A stretch of 64,000 bases of DNA from Anticarsia gemmatalis (GCF_050436995.1 NC_134766.1:4402001-4466000); one strand, 5' to 3'. Shown: positions 1 through 10,379, counted from the first letter of the stretch. Program-made: numbers and translations. Notes: generated by a model not told the origin, from the letters alone.

Positions 1-430
1 TCTGCGTAAAAAGTATCCTATCCCTCTTATTCGTAAACACACTATAAACCTAGTTTAGTTAAACAACTACTAAAATATGTTTTCTCTCTTTCATTTCGCT
101 AAGGAGTGAAAGAAACAAAACACTTTATAAGCCTTTCATAACTTCATTTATTTTTATGAATAAAAATTAAGAGGGTAAGTGTGTACTTGGGTTATAATAA
201 TATACTGTCTGTCAAACTGTCTATCTGTGTATCAAATTTCATTCGAGTAATTAAAAATGTACATATTATAATCTAAAATCCGGACCTATTATTGTTAATT
301 ACATTGTATTTTATCTGTCTTATCTTCTAAGAAAATTATTGTCAATAATTTAAGTAACAAACACATCAACTAGTTATTGTCGACATTTAAAACACATTAC
401 TCAAATGAAATCAATTAACAGTTAACTGGC
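1..430. other. AT-rich upstream region of the peptide gene
   Basis: No ORF or recognisable repeat. There is no TATA box at the expected distance from the putative start site at 431. TTATCT (GATA-type) motifs occur near 311-325, but such short motifs are expected by chance in AT-rich DNA, so no regulatory claim is made. Confidence 0.5.
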
Positions 431-463
431 AGTCATTTACCAAACGGGTTGCAACGAAGACGT
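431..463 (+). promoter_or_regulatory. Inr-DPE core promoter of the secreted peptide gene
   Basis: GCAGTC places a candidate +1 A at 431 and matches five of six positions of the arthropod initiator TCAGTY. AGACGT at 458-463 is a perfect match to the downstream promoter element RGWYVT and begins exactly at +28, the spacing the DPE requires. There is no TATA box, as is usual for DPE promoters. The start codon follows at 468, so the 5' UTR would be only 37 nt. The motifs and spacing are read from the sequence; function is inferred. Confidence 0.6.
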
Positions 464-467
464 TGCA

Positions 468-899
468 ATGAAATACTTTTTATTAATATTATCTAGTTTA
501 TGTATAAGTAGTGAATGCGTTGTTGAAAAGGCTGGTATTGGCCAAAATGTAATTGACAAAAGTGGTGCGGCTAGGGTTGAGACGCCGATTGAAGCCGAAT
601 CCAGTTTGATTAATTCGGCTAAAGTAAAGAACTTTAAGGGAATAAAAGACCAAATTGACGAACAACTCAGCTTGACAAAGGCGACTAAAATCGTCTTGCC
701 AGATGCTCAAGGAGAGGTCAACGGGATGAAAAAGGAGATTGAAGAAGAAACCAGCTTGCCGAATTTGGCAGAACCAGAGCGCACTATAGTTAAAGACAAA
801 TATTGGCAGAATCTGTTACTGCTGAAGTCAGCATTCGTCGGAGATGGCTGTGCCGGTGGCTTAGTTCGATTTAACGGAATGTGTATTGATACTGATTAA
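468..899 (+). CDS. Secreted precursor of a GBP/ENF/SRP-like cytokine peptide
   Basis: This 143-residue protein has an N-terminal signal peptide (hydrophobic residues 3-15, likely cleavage around 15-17), a charged propeptide and a cysteine-bearing C-terminus. Past the signal region only C128 and C139 remain, in the pattern C-x2-G-x5-G-x-C. As I recall it, this fits the C-x2-G-x(4,6)-G-x(1,2)-C motif of insect growth-blocking peptides, plasmatocyte-spreading peptides and stress-responsive peptide, haemolymph cytokines made as C-terminal peptides of secreted precursors. K120 precedes a 23-residue tail (121-143), the same length as classical ENF peptides, so trypsin-like cleavage there is plausible. 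The acidic ending (IDTD) resembles stress-responsive peptide more than ENF. The propeptide holds three imperfect copies of I-[ED]-x-[EQ]-x-S-L at 41, 63 and 91. The gene is intronless, with promoter elements just upstream and a poly(A) signal at its stop. Alternatively it could be an unrelated small secreted protein. Confidence 0.72.
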   Translation: MKYFLLILSSLCISSECVVEKAGIGQNVIDKSGAARVETPIEAESSLINSAKVKNFKGIKDQIDEQLSLTKATKIVLPDAQGEVNGMKKEIEEETSLPNLAEPERTIVKDKYWQNLLLLKSAFVGDGCAGGLVRFNGMCIDTD

Positions 900-930
900 T
901 AAATATATATTCTATTGTGTTTGTCTTTTA
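898..930 (+). terminator. Poly(A) signal overlapping the stop codon
   Basis: AATAAA at 898-903 shares two bases with the TAA stop (897-899). A GT/T-rich stretch follows at about 911-935, as expected of a downstream cleavage element. The 3' UTR would therefore be only about 15-25 nt. Confidence 0.7.
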
Positions 931-950
931 CTGTGTTCTACCATTTTTCA

Positions 951-1085
951 AACGATCTGTGAGTTAAGCAAACCTTGGCGTGGTGCTCCCATAGGTGGGT
1001 GACCGCATAGTGGTATTTGAACTGGATGTCTCCGAGCTTCGGAGGTCACGTAAATTGTCGGTCTCGGATGTAAATGACGACTCAT
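951..1085 (+). mobile_element. 5S rRNA-like SINE, family 5S-A, truncated
   Basis: GTTAAGCAA ... GGTGGGTGACCGC lies in the same order as the internal promoter of 5S rRNA (box A to box C), then the shared body with a GCTTCGGAGG segment. The copy is 3'-truncated and lies about 25 nt past the peptide gene's predicted cleavage site. Confidence 0.6.
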
Positions 1086-1717
1086 GTTCGTATTTCAGAA
1101 ACCTAAACTTTAGGGTATAAACGGCGAGATATTATTTACGTAGGTGTGGTGTTAAGGGCTACTTGGATACTTCTTTAGACTCCGCAAGGAATTCTTTGTG
1201 GGATACTTATAATATGTCTATTCAATATATATGTCATTATGTTTCTTACGACCTATTGAACGGACTTAACCACCATAAATCTTTGCGCGGAATTTGTAAA
1301 ATCACCTACGTACCTCGTAATCGATTCAGTAGTATTTGCGTGAAAGAATAGCACACATCCATACATACTCACAAACTTTCGCATTTATAATATTAGTAGG
1401 ATACACACTAGAAAAGTCTTTGGTGTGTTGCCTCGGGTTCGAACTTGCGACCACTCGCATGAGAGGCATCAATTTCTAAAGACAAGTAACTTAAAAATAC
1501 GGCATTTTTAAACAAGTCACTAAAACATTGACGACATTTGGTAGTCTCCTCGTAAATAGTGAGCTATAACAATGCTATTATGTGTTAAAAGTTCCACGGG
1601 GTATGAATGAAGGCAATTATTTCGTCAATATCGTTTATTGACGCGTTGAAACATGTGTCTCATATATTATTATGCTGTCGCGCTTATATAACGTTTTTAT
1701 ACTGAAAACAATAACTA

Positions 1718-1928
1718 TTAAGTCGGGGGAAAAGTCTTTTCGCATTGTAGTATGTATGAACTTGTAATAAAATCTCTTTGGCTTCAAGAATCACAAATGA
1801 GTACACGGTTCATTAGGTTTCTTTCAGTGATCTCGTGAGGTACCAAAATATCGAGCTTTGTGTAGAGAAAAGATTTTATTACAAGTTAATACATACTATA
1901 ATGCGAAAAGACTTTTTCCCCGACCTAA
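1718..1928. mobile_element. Mariner-type palindromic MITE
   Basis: It starts TTAAGTCGGGGGAAAAGTC and ends with the inverse of TTAGGTCGGGGAAAAAGTC, with TA on both sides as target duplication. The inverted termini run on for tens of bases (cgcattgtagtatgta and its complement). It is too short to encode a transposase. The termini resemble mariner/Tc1 ends, and this is the first of four related copies. Confidence 0.75.
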
Positions 1929-1947
1929 TATAATACCTAGTTTTACG

Positions 1948-2080
1948 TTCTCCGTGGCGCAGTGATTAAGGTGGTCACCACGCCAATACCAGTGCGAAAG
2001 GTCATGGGCTCTATTCCCACACGGGACAAATATTTAATAGTTTTGGGTCTGGTTGTTCTTTGTGTCCGTGGTTTGCAGGC
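1948..2080 (+). mobile_element. tRNA-derived SINE, family S1
   Basis: The head reads CTCCGTGGCGCAGTGATTAA (A-box-like) and is followed by a B-box-like GGGCTCTATTCCC and then the unique body with a GGGTCTGG segment. Many other copies occur in the window, so it is a repeat and not a tRNA gene. Confidence 0.65.
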
Positions 2081-2554
2081 TAAGCGCAAAACTCAAGGAC
2101 GGCTCAAACTATTCCTTTTATTGTTTTTGTAAAATTGTCTTGAAGACACAGGCAGGTATTTATGTAAAAAAAACAAAAATTAGCAAAAAATTGTGACAGC
2201 GCGAGTCCACTATTTTAACTACGAGAAAGGTTTTTATGGGGAAAACAAACAAACAAAATGCAAAGAAAAATCATTATCGAAGCTGCGCGATTAAAGTTTT
2301 CAATAAAATAATAGGCACTAAACTATATTTTGTCAGCAGGTTATGTTCTCAGTGAATTATTATCTAACTATTTGCTTCGGCAACTACTCATTGAATGTAT
2401 TCGTCGGAATCACTTAAAGACACGAACAATAATCTTGTTTAAACAGAAAAGCCAGCAATCATGACTTTTATATCCATAAGTACATAGTTATCGCTCGACA
2501 GTCTTTGTAAGTAAATTATAAGCAGGCGGAGTTTTAAATCATATCTATATAATA

Positions 2555-2795
2555 CTAGCTGACCCACGCAACTTCACTTGCGCCACATAAGAGAGAATGG
2601 GTCATATTTCCCCCAGTTTTTGAAACATTTTTTACTGGTACTCTGCTCCTGTTGGTCGTAGCGTGATGATATATAGCTTATAGACTTCCTCGATAAATGG
2701 GCTATCTAACACTGAAATTTTTCAAATCGGAACAGTAGTTCCTGAGATGAGCGTGTTCAAACAAACAAACTTCAGCTTTATAATATTAGTATAGA
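2555..2795 (-). mobile_element. Non-autonomous Helitron, family HA
   Basis: On the minus strand it begins TCTATACTAATATTATAAAG and ends with a small hairpin, then GGGTCAGCTAG. It is flanked by A and T, the Helitron target rule, with no target duplication. No Rep/helicase is encoded. Confidence 0.75.
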
Positions 2796-3062
2796 TATAA
2801 AACTCAAGGTGATTAATTGACTGATTGATATAGTGATCTATCAAACCACTGGACGGGACGGCTGAAATTTGGCTTGCAGGAAGATGTTATGACGTAGGCA
2901 GCTAAGAAAGGATTTTTATCAATTCTACCCCTATTGTAAAATAGGGGATGAAATTTTTAATGAAAATTTGGTCTAAAGTCACAAATCACGCGGACGAAGT
3001 CGCGGGCAAAAGTTATTATTCATATAAACGTGTAATCGTTTGGTTAGTCTACATGCATAATA

Positions 3063-3150
3063 TTAGGTAGGGGAAAAAGTCTTTTCGCATTATAGTATGT
3101 ATGAACTTGTAATCAAATCTCTTCTGCTTCAAGAATCACAAATGAAAATC
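3063..3150 (+). mobile_element. Mariner-type MITE, one end only
   Basis: TTAGGTAGGGGAAAAAGTC and the following 70 nt match the complete copies; the element breaks off near 3150 and the right terminus is missing. Confidence 0.65.
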
Positions 3151-3689
3151 ACAGATCGATTCGCACGGCTGTTGTTAGAGTTCCTCTGTACATCATATAA
3201 CGTCACCATAATAAGCTACACATAGACAATACACAAAGGCCGAGGCGCCCAAAATAGCATTTATATTAAAGAAATAGCTCCACGTGGCATGGAAATAATT
3301 TATTTATTGCAGCTATCGATCTGTTCACCCGTGTTCAACTTATACAGTGCTGGTATTTTGTTTTGTTGCGAAGGCAATAATGTTAAGTAGATCGATTGTA
3401 AATGCACCAACAATAAATATAGAAATTCTAATAAAACTAGTTTCAATGTCGGTGTCACTTGCTGGATATTAAATGCGCGTTTATACTTTCATCCATTATT
3501 TTATCCCTTTGTATCAAAATACTTTCTTAGCAGGTGTCTACGTCATAACATTTACCTGCATGTCAAATTTTTGCCCAATCCGTCCAGTGGTTTGAGTTGT
3601 GCGTTGATAGATCACTACGTCAGTCAGTCAGACAGTTACCTTTGAGTTTTATATTTTATTTATTTATTTTAAACTTTGAATACAGAGCT

Positions 3690-4040
3690 GCTTAATGCCG
3701 CGCAAGAGGCAGGGTTTGAATCCTCGGTCGGGCCAAAAAGTATTTCCTGGAATTTTCTGTCAAGATTTTTTCAGGGATTGCCCGGAGTCAGAAAGGTGAG
3801 GACATAGACCTCCGTGCCTCGCAGAGCACGTAAAGCCATCAGCCCTGCGCCTGACCCCTCACTGGTCGTGTCAATTATCCGTCCCACTGGGTTATGAGAG
3901 TGAAGGAATAGAAAGTGTACCTGTGTATTGTGCACACACCTGGACACTATAAACAAAGTCCTGCACAGAAGGCCAGTTTTAATGAAATTGACAGCTATAG
4001 CCAGTAATCGGCTAGGAGGACATTATTATTATTTATTATT
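3690..4040 (+). mobile_element. tRNA-derived SINE, family S5
   Basis: A B-box-like GGGTTTGAATCCTC near the start is followed by a long body (CCGGAGTC..., CGTGCCTCGCAGAGCACGT..., TGGACACTATAAACAAAGTC) that recurs at 8960 and, inverted, at 22448. Ends are approximate. Confidence 0.55.
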
Positions 4041-4245
4041 TAGTAGTAGTTTGAGTTTTATATTAAATAAGTGGATAGGTAGCTTAGAACTAGGAGAGAG
4101 GCATAGGACACTTTTATTTTTTACACAAAAAAAAATAATCGCTAAATGTGTTGCCAAGCGCAAAACTGAAAAGAGGCTCAACCAATTTGACTTATAGATT
4201 TTATAAAATTGTATTTAAAACACGATAAAAGGTTTATATAGGCGA

Positions 4246-4610
4246 AATATATATATTCGCTTAGCCTTTGTTCCAAACTATGTTGGAGTCGGCATCCAGT
4301 CTCACCGAATGCAGCTGAGTACCAGTGTTTTACATGGAGCGACTGCCTATCTGACCTCCACAACCCAGTTACATGGGATAACACGATACCCTTCGGTAAG
4401 ACTGGTTGTCAGACTTTCAAGCTTCTGACTACTGTTAACGACTGTCAAAGATCTTCGAAAATGACAGCCGGGACCCACAATTTAACGTGCCTTCCGAAAC
4501 ACGGAGGAACTCGATATGTATAAGATGGTCACCCATCCACCAAACAACCTCGGCAAGCGTAACTTAACCTCAGAGATCGATCAGTGTGGCTGTTGTAAAC
4601 TAAGCCACGA
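4246..4610 (-). mobile_element. 5S rRNA-like SINE, family 5S-B, near full length
   Basis: Read on the minus strand: a CGTGGCTTAG head, then CAGAGGTTAAG and GGTGGATGGGTGACC in 5S rRNA order and spacing, then a body of about 250 nt ending in a (TA)n tail. Further copies with the same body lie at 13671, 31918 and 48548. Confidence 0.65.
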
Positions 4611-5084
4611 TTATATAGGCGAAAAATAAACAAAAAATGGCGTGAGTGGAGCTGCGCTGCTTACCTAGTTACTTTTAATTACTTGTCATATAAGAACCAA
4701 ACTAGAATCTTTTTGAAAGATTTGGGGGCGTAGGAAGCAAATAAGTTTGAAGGGACTGGAGTTAGTGGAGTAAGGTCTCTGCCTATCCCCATGGGTAAAA
4801 GTCGTGATAATTATTGTTATGTAGGTATAATTTGTGAAGTATATTCGAACTATGATGTGACGTAAATACCTTTACTCACGGCTGACCATTATACGATCAA
4901 TACGTTTTATAAATATAGTTGTCTTTCAGGATGTCTACGAAAAATTGAACAAACGTACATCTTTATATATATAATTCTTCTGTAAGTGTGTCACTGAACT
5001 TCTCTTAAACGACTGGACCGATTTTGATGAAATTTTTGTTAGTGTTCAAGGGGATCTGAGAATGGTTTAGATTCACAAAAAAAA

Positions 5085-5262
5085 AAATATATAATTCTCG
5101 CGTCACAGTTTTCGTTGCCATACTCCTCCGAAACGGCTTGACCGATTCTCATGAAATTTTGTGAGCATATTGAGTAGGTCTGAGATCTATTTTTCATACC
5201 CCTAAGTGACAATATATATTTTTTAATATACATGGCAAAACAACGTTTGCCGGGTCAGCTAG
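5085..5262 (+). mobile_element. Non-autonomous Helitron, family HB
   Basis: The 3' end has a GGCAAA/TTTGCC stem with ACAACG loop, followed 6 nt later by CAGCTAG and then T. The body carries CTCCTCCGAAACGGCTTGAC as in the other HB copies. The 5' end is blurred by an A-run next to an older AT-rich remnant at 4960-5080. Confidence 0.7.
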
Positions 5263-5565
5263 TACATATATAAAATCACGCCTCTTATACCCGAAGGCGT
5301 GAGCAAAAGTACATGAAATACATCTCGTTTCACGATTTAAATGTTAGTCCGATGTAATAAAGGACAGGCCTATTTTACCGTCCATGTTATGGAATACCGG
5401 ACTACTATTGAGAAATATTACCATAAATTAGAAAAAACCTAAAATACTTTGCCCGGCTCGGGAGTTGAACCTCAGACCTCGTTGGATATCGATCATCAGT
5501 TGGATACAGAGCCCACCGCGCCACAAAAGACTCAAATTGTACAAACTTAAGTCCGTTTGCGAAGA

Positions 5566-5703
5566 GGGAAGGGTATCGAGTTAAAACCCAGGTAACTGGG
5601 TTGTGGAGGTCCGGCAGTCGCTCCATGTGAAATACTCGTCAGCTGCATCCGGTGAGACCGAAAGCCGTCTCCAATATAGTTGGAAGAAATGCTAGGCTGA
5701 TGA
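5566..5703 (+). mobile_element. 5S-B SINE, 3' part only
   Basis: It matches the 3' half of the 5S-B body (GGTTGTGGAGGTC, CAGTCGCTCCATGT, GCATCCGGTGAGAC) but lacks the 5S-like head. A tRNA-derived SINE scrap in reverse orientation (5390-5530, family S3) abuts it. Confidence 0.6.
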
Positions 5704-5740
5704 TGAGCGTTATACTAAAGGTGATACGTAGCAACACGCA

Positions 5741-6029
5741 GCGTGAGGGCGCGTTCCCACTATGTCGTGACGATAGATAATCGTGTAGTTTAAAGTGTCG
5801 TGGCTTATATGTTTAAATGTAGGTGTTCACATATAGAACGACACGACTTACTGTCGTCTACTACACTTTTTGCAGTGACGACAGATTATCGTGACAGTGG
5901 GGACGGCTAGATACGACAGTCACTAAAAATAAAAAAATTTGACGACAAACAATCGTTGTACTGGGAACAGCTAGAGACGACAGTCGTCCAGTGTCGTCGT
6001 TACGACATTGTGGGAACGCGCCCTCACGC
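5741..6029. mobile_element. MITE with GCGTGAGGGCGCG termini
   Basis: Inverted terminal repeats of about 28 bp begin GCGTGAGGGCGCGTTCCCAC. The interior is crowded with CGTCGT/ACGACA and ATCGT motifs on both strands, as in subterminal transposase-binding repeats. No ORF and no clear target duplication were found, so the superfamily is unresolved. Confidence 0.65.
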
Positions 6030-6697
6030 AACTGGAATATTCTACAGATTGAGCCACACTTTAGCGCTACAAAGTTTTATAATTACGCGCGAGTGCGTGT
6101 GACAGTCCCTTTCATAATTATTTATAACTTTCCACTTATTCGACGTACTGCGGTAACTTTAAATTAAACGTTTCTTTAATTAAATAGTTTTCCAATTTTT
6201 CTTTTACGTCACTACTTAATTTGATTTTATGTGTGTTCTAGAACTAGAATTACAATTTCATAACTGTTCATAAATTTGTTTTATTTTATACTATCCGTAT
6301 ACTATATGTTTCAGCATTCGCGTAAACATAGAAAAAAAAGTCATTGAAAGTAGTGGATAAATTAAAGCTCCCATTCAGAATAATTTTAAACTACAGATTG
6401 TTTTCACCCTAAATTTTACACGCTAACGAAATTTCGCACAGATACACAACAATATGGGAGTATTGGGTTAACGAGAAATGACAAAACTTATACTCGTAAA
6501 AGTTTAAATGATCAGGCCAATTTATTTTTTTCAAAATTATAATTTTTACAGTTCGAAACATTTTATTGGGTACTCATTTGATGCCAACGAAAACACGAGT
6601 CTGTGACGTCACTACACCGTATTTCTATACTAAAATGTGTTTTTGACATTTCGTAAAGAGTTGCTGATTTGACTGGAAGTCAAGTACTGTAGCGCGC

Positions 6698-6856
6698 TTC
6701 TCTAAAGTCGGTACTATCGAGTATCGAAAGGTTGGCATTTAAAATGTACTGCCAAAATAGTTCCTACGACGTGCGTTAGAGGCGCTGATCAGATTTTCAT
6801 ACAAAACAACTCCATAGCTAGCCGGTTTACGGTAGTCGATAGTGGCAGAGAATCGA
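6698..6856. mobile_element. MITE, TCTCTAC family
   Basis: About 160 bp between short inverted ends (TCTCTA... and ...AGAGAATCG), with inner halves GGTACTATCGAGTA and GTCGATAGTGG. The internal segment CTGCCAAAATAGTTCCTACG is shared with four other copies in this window. Confidence 0.6.
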
Positions 6857-7591
6857 GCTACTGGAAGTGAACATTTTTAGACATTAGCTCTTTCCCATTT
6901 ACTGCGTATTAACTAAGTAATAAATTTCATTTTTATTTGGTAACTCCGATTTCTTTAGTGACTTACTAATTTTCGTGCTAAACTCATATACTAAATGAGC
7001 TAAGTATATAATTATGGACACGCAAAAAGTCAGAACTACTCATTAAATAGAGCTTATAATAAAGAATTTAGGTTGTTAACATGCTGTATTAAAATGTAGA
7101 CATTTTAGGCCAAATCGTGCCGGTGAAAATTTATAGCACAGACACAGTTTATATATTAACTAGCTTTTGCGCGCAACTTCGTCCGCGTGGTTTGTGACCA
7201 CTGACACTATAATCTAAGGGGGGACCAATGGACAGCAAATGGTTGCCAAGCAGGTAGTAATGGTTGGTAGCGGCTTTCAAATGGTTGCCAGCTGAGATAC
7301 GTGATACACTAAACCCTGGCGTACACTGAAGTACCGTCACGTCAGTCGCTAAGCTCTCAATTTCTACGTTTGCCCATGACATCGCATGTTGAACTCGCGT
7401 GCCTCCACGTCACCACTTATACACCAAATATTTACCTCTTTTGATAGCGTACGACCTTCAAAAGGTTCCATTTAGTTAATCTTATTGTGATATTTAATTT
7501 AAAGGACGCCGAGAAGGCTAGGAGTATAATTCAAGGCCATTGGCCCTTCGTACACAAGGCTACGTAAACCTATATACTCAATGATGTTAGT

Positions 7592-7800
7592 CTTTTTTTA
7601 AAAAGACAACTCCCGCACTAATAATAGCTCTTGTGTCGCGGGGACTTTTACAAACATACAAACAACGGACACAAGGTACAACCAGACCCGAAACAATTAT
7701 TTGTGGATCGCACAAATAATTGTTCCGTGTGGGAATCGAACCCATGATCTCCCGACGCAGTGGTATCGGCGTGGCGACCTAAACCACTGCGGTGGCAGTC
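7592..7800 (-). mobile_element. tRNA-derived SINE, family S1
   Basis: A nearly complete copy: head with inverted B box (GGGAATCGAACCC) and A-box side near 7790, body and 3' part (CAACTCCCGCACTA, GTCGCGGGGAC) at the left. The ORF across it is not a gene. Confidence 0.7.
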
Positions 7801-7827
7801 TCCAAGCGACTACCGCTATACTAATCA

Positions 7828-8228
7828 CGATTCTCTACAATCGGTACTGTCGAGTAGGTATTGAAAGTTTGACATTTAAAATATACTGCCAAAATAGTTC
7901 CTACGACGTCCGTTAGAGGCGCTTATCTATATTCTATATTAATATATTTATATCTATACTAATATAATAAAGCTGAAGAGTTTGTTTGTTTGAACGCGCT
8001 AATCGCAGGAACTACTTATCCGATTTGAAAAATTATATCAGTGTTAGATAGCCCATTTATCGAGGAAGGCTATAGGCTATATATCATCACGCTACGACCA
8101 ATAGGAGCTGAGTACCAGCAAAAAATCATACTCAAACGGGGACGAAGCTTCGCGAGTTAGCTAGTCAGATTATACAAAGTTTCTCGATAGCTAGGCGGTT
8201 GTCGACAGTAGAAAGTGGTAGAGAATTA
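7828..8228. mobile_element. TCTCTAC-family MITE split by a Helitron
   Basis: The left half (CGATTCTCTACAATCGG ... to about 7925) and right half (8165-8228, ending AGTGGTAGAGAATTAAC) belong to one element. A Helitron at 7953-8164 separates them. Confidence 0.65.
7953..8164 (+). mobile_element. Non-autonomous Helitron, family HA, internally deleted
   Basis: It starts TCTATACTAATATAATAAAG after an A, and ends GCGAGTTAGCTAG before a T. A stretch upstream of the terminal hairpin present in other copies is missing. Confidence 0.7.
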
Positions 8229-8309
8229 ACTTACAAGTCGCAGAACGAATCAAAGATGCCATTCGTGTACTAACCTCAATGAATGCACGTTAGGCGTTAT
8301 CTTAACTGC

Positions 8310-8580
8310 ACGTTTGGCGCAGTGGTTTAAGCGGTCACCTCGCCGCAACAACCGTGGAGCCGCGTGTGGTGGGTTCGAATCCCACCCGGGACAAATCTTT
8401 GTGTGATGAGCACGAGTATTTGTTCTGAGCCTGGATGTTAATGTATCTATATAAGTATGTATTTAGAAGTATATAAGTATGTTTATCAGTTATTTGGTTA
8501 CCATAGTACAAGCTCTACTTAGTTTGGAATCAAATGACCGCGTGTGAGTTGTCCAATAATATTTATTTATTTAATGAGTA
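8310..8580 (+). mobile_element. tRNA-derived SINE, family S2
   Basis: A box CGTTTGGCGCAGTGGTTTAA and B box GGGTTCGAATCCC are both well preserved. The body contains GTATGTATTTAGAAGTATATA and the copy ends in a TTTATTTATTTA tail. Inverted copies lie at 21590 and 23960. Confidence 0.7.
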
Positions 8581-8959
8581 TGGGGGAGTAGGTTAAAATC
8601 TAAATTCGTTGAGTATCAAAGATTTGTGTAGCCTTGACTACGAAGGGCCTTTCTCAACAAATAATGTGATAAAACCTTAATGTTTTTGTTTGCTTCCGAA
8701 ATATTATTGAAAAGTATGTTTACTTTAGATTGTGTTAAGATAATCTTATTTTCTTCGTGTTATGGATTACGGAATTATTAACGAAGTTGTCGTTTACGTA
8801 CCTACTATGTTACGAAAAATGATTCCCGTTATAAGAAAAAACAATTATTCAGTATATTGCTGCTTTGACGTAACGTATCACTACAATCTACGGGAGAAAA
8901 CATCGTACCGCATAGTGGCTTTCAAACAGTTGTCAATACGTGACCTGACTGAATAGTTG

Positions 8960-9195
8960 TACTAGGAATTTGAGGTCGTAGAGCTCCGTTCCTCGGAGAG
9001 CACGTAAAAGTTGGTCCTGCGCCCGAACTCTTTCTCTGGTCGTGTCCGTAAGCTTCCCACGGGGCTATGAGAGTGAAAGAATGTGAAATGTAGTGTATTG
9101 CGCTCATACTTGGACACTATAAACAAAGTCATGCATATAGGTCGGCTTCCATAAAATTAGCGACCGTAGCCGGATATCGGCTATAAGGAAATTAT
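8960..9195 (+). mobile_element. SINE family S5, 5'-truncated
   Basis: It shares the TGGACACTATAAACAAAGTC and GCTTCCCACGGGGCTATGAG region with the copy at 3690 but lacks the tRNA-like head. Confidence 0.5.
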
Positions 9196-9459
9196 AATTA
9201 TTAGTCGTATTCAATTAAATGTCATTCAGTCACTGCCGCAGTTTACACTTCCCACGCAAAATGACGTGATTATATTAACATCCATTACTGGTATTAATAC
9301 GCAATGAGCTCGAGTACCCTCTAGCCGACAAATTAGACATTATTCAGTGTTACCATTAATATATTATGAGGTATTAACTTCCACGAAACCTGTAAGTATA
9401 CCAACTAGAGATATTAAATCTTACTTAACGTTGTAAAAGCAAGAGCTGGTACTAATTTG

Positions 9460-9699
9460 AAGATTTTGGGATAATATCAGATGGAATTCTTGCAGCTATT
9501 TTTGTATATTTGCTGTTTCTTTATCTAGAAAATCTATTTAACTGTTGGATAGCCTGTTTATTGAGGAAGGCTAAAGATAACATAACATTACGCTACAAAC
9601 ATAAGGAACGGAGTAGCAACGAAAAATGTTTCAAAAAGGGGGAAAATTATGACCCATTCTCGCTCCTGTGACGCAAGCGAAGTTGCGCTGGTAAGCTAG
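9460..9699 (+). mobile_element. Degenerate Helitron, family HA
   Basis: The 3' half is clear (GACGCAAGCGAAGTTGCG hairpin, then CTAG and T). The 5' half is diverged, so the left boundary is uncertain. Confidence 0.55.
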
Positions 9700-9911
9700 T
9701 AATATAATAATTAATAAATACATTTAACCTTATTCTGAATTTGTATACATATATCCACCAGCCGCGAAACTAGCGTACACCGTGACATTATTTTCAAAGG
9801 TTAATTTCATTCATGCGAGTCCTTGCTGTAAATGTTTGTATAGTTCGATGTATTGACACAGCAAGCGTATGCAGTGATATCTTATTTTAAAGCTTTATTA
9901 ATTAATTCATC

Positions 9912-10016
9912 ATGTCAAAAGCCTTCGGACGGCTTGAAACACTTTGACACTAGATTGACCACTAACCGGTCAACCTAGTGTCAAAGTTGTTCAAGCCGCC
10001 CGAAGGCCGTTGACAT
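9912..10016. repeat. Imperfect palindrome of two 5S-A SINE ends
   Basis: About 49 nt (9912-9960) is repeated inverted at 9968-10016 around ACTAACC. Both arms match the 3' region of family 5S-A (TAGTGTCAAAG...TTCAAGCC), so two SINE fragments sit head to head. More 5S-A body continues to about 10170. Confidence 0.65.
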
Positions 10017-10379
10017 GGCAAAACGACTGTTATCTTTTACAAACAACCGGAACTAACTTTTTACGTGCCCTCCAAAGCACTAAAGGCATCAAAAGATCGC
10101 GTACGCATCATTCACACACGATTTTTCATCAAAACAGACACTAAATATGTCCCTTCGTTCACTGCCGTCGCTGGGGGCGTACAGTACCTACTGAATACGT
10201 ACAAACTCCCCACAAAAGAAGTCATTAGTTAAACAAACTCGGGCCCAAGACGACAGAGCCCACGGATTATGGTATTATTTGCTACTTTCTTATTTATTGC
10301 GAAGAATATTGACGCAAGAATTACTTTGAAACACTTTTTTTTTTCTCTCCTCTTTTTAGCCTCATTTGCTGGCATATTC

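Larger units (their letters stand above)
1086..10370. other. Repeat-filled intergenic region, remainder
   Basis: Apart from the elements listed separately, this stretch holds: an RTE-like LINE 3' end at about 1300-1402 (ending TATAATATTAGTAGGAT); a tRNA-derived SINE scrap at about 1415-1480; RTE-like scraps at about 2800-3010 and 3520-3650; and an AT-rich remnant at 4960-5080 similar in style to the Helitron ends. At 2130-2540, 6030-6690, 6860-7580 and 8590-8950 I see only AT-rich sequence without convincing ORFs. Confidence 0.5.

Noticed and set aside
498..710. 70-codon minus-strand frame opposite the peptide gene
   Set aside because: Antisense shadow of the 143-residue precursor; no domain, no promoter or splice support.
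8310..8400. tRNA-like A and B boxes suggesting a tRNA gene
   Set aside because: No full cloverleaf could be drawn, and the same head recurs attached to a common body, so these are SINEs. The same applies to all S1-S5 heads.
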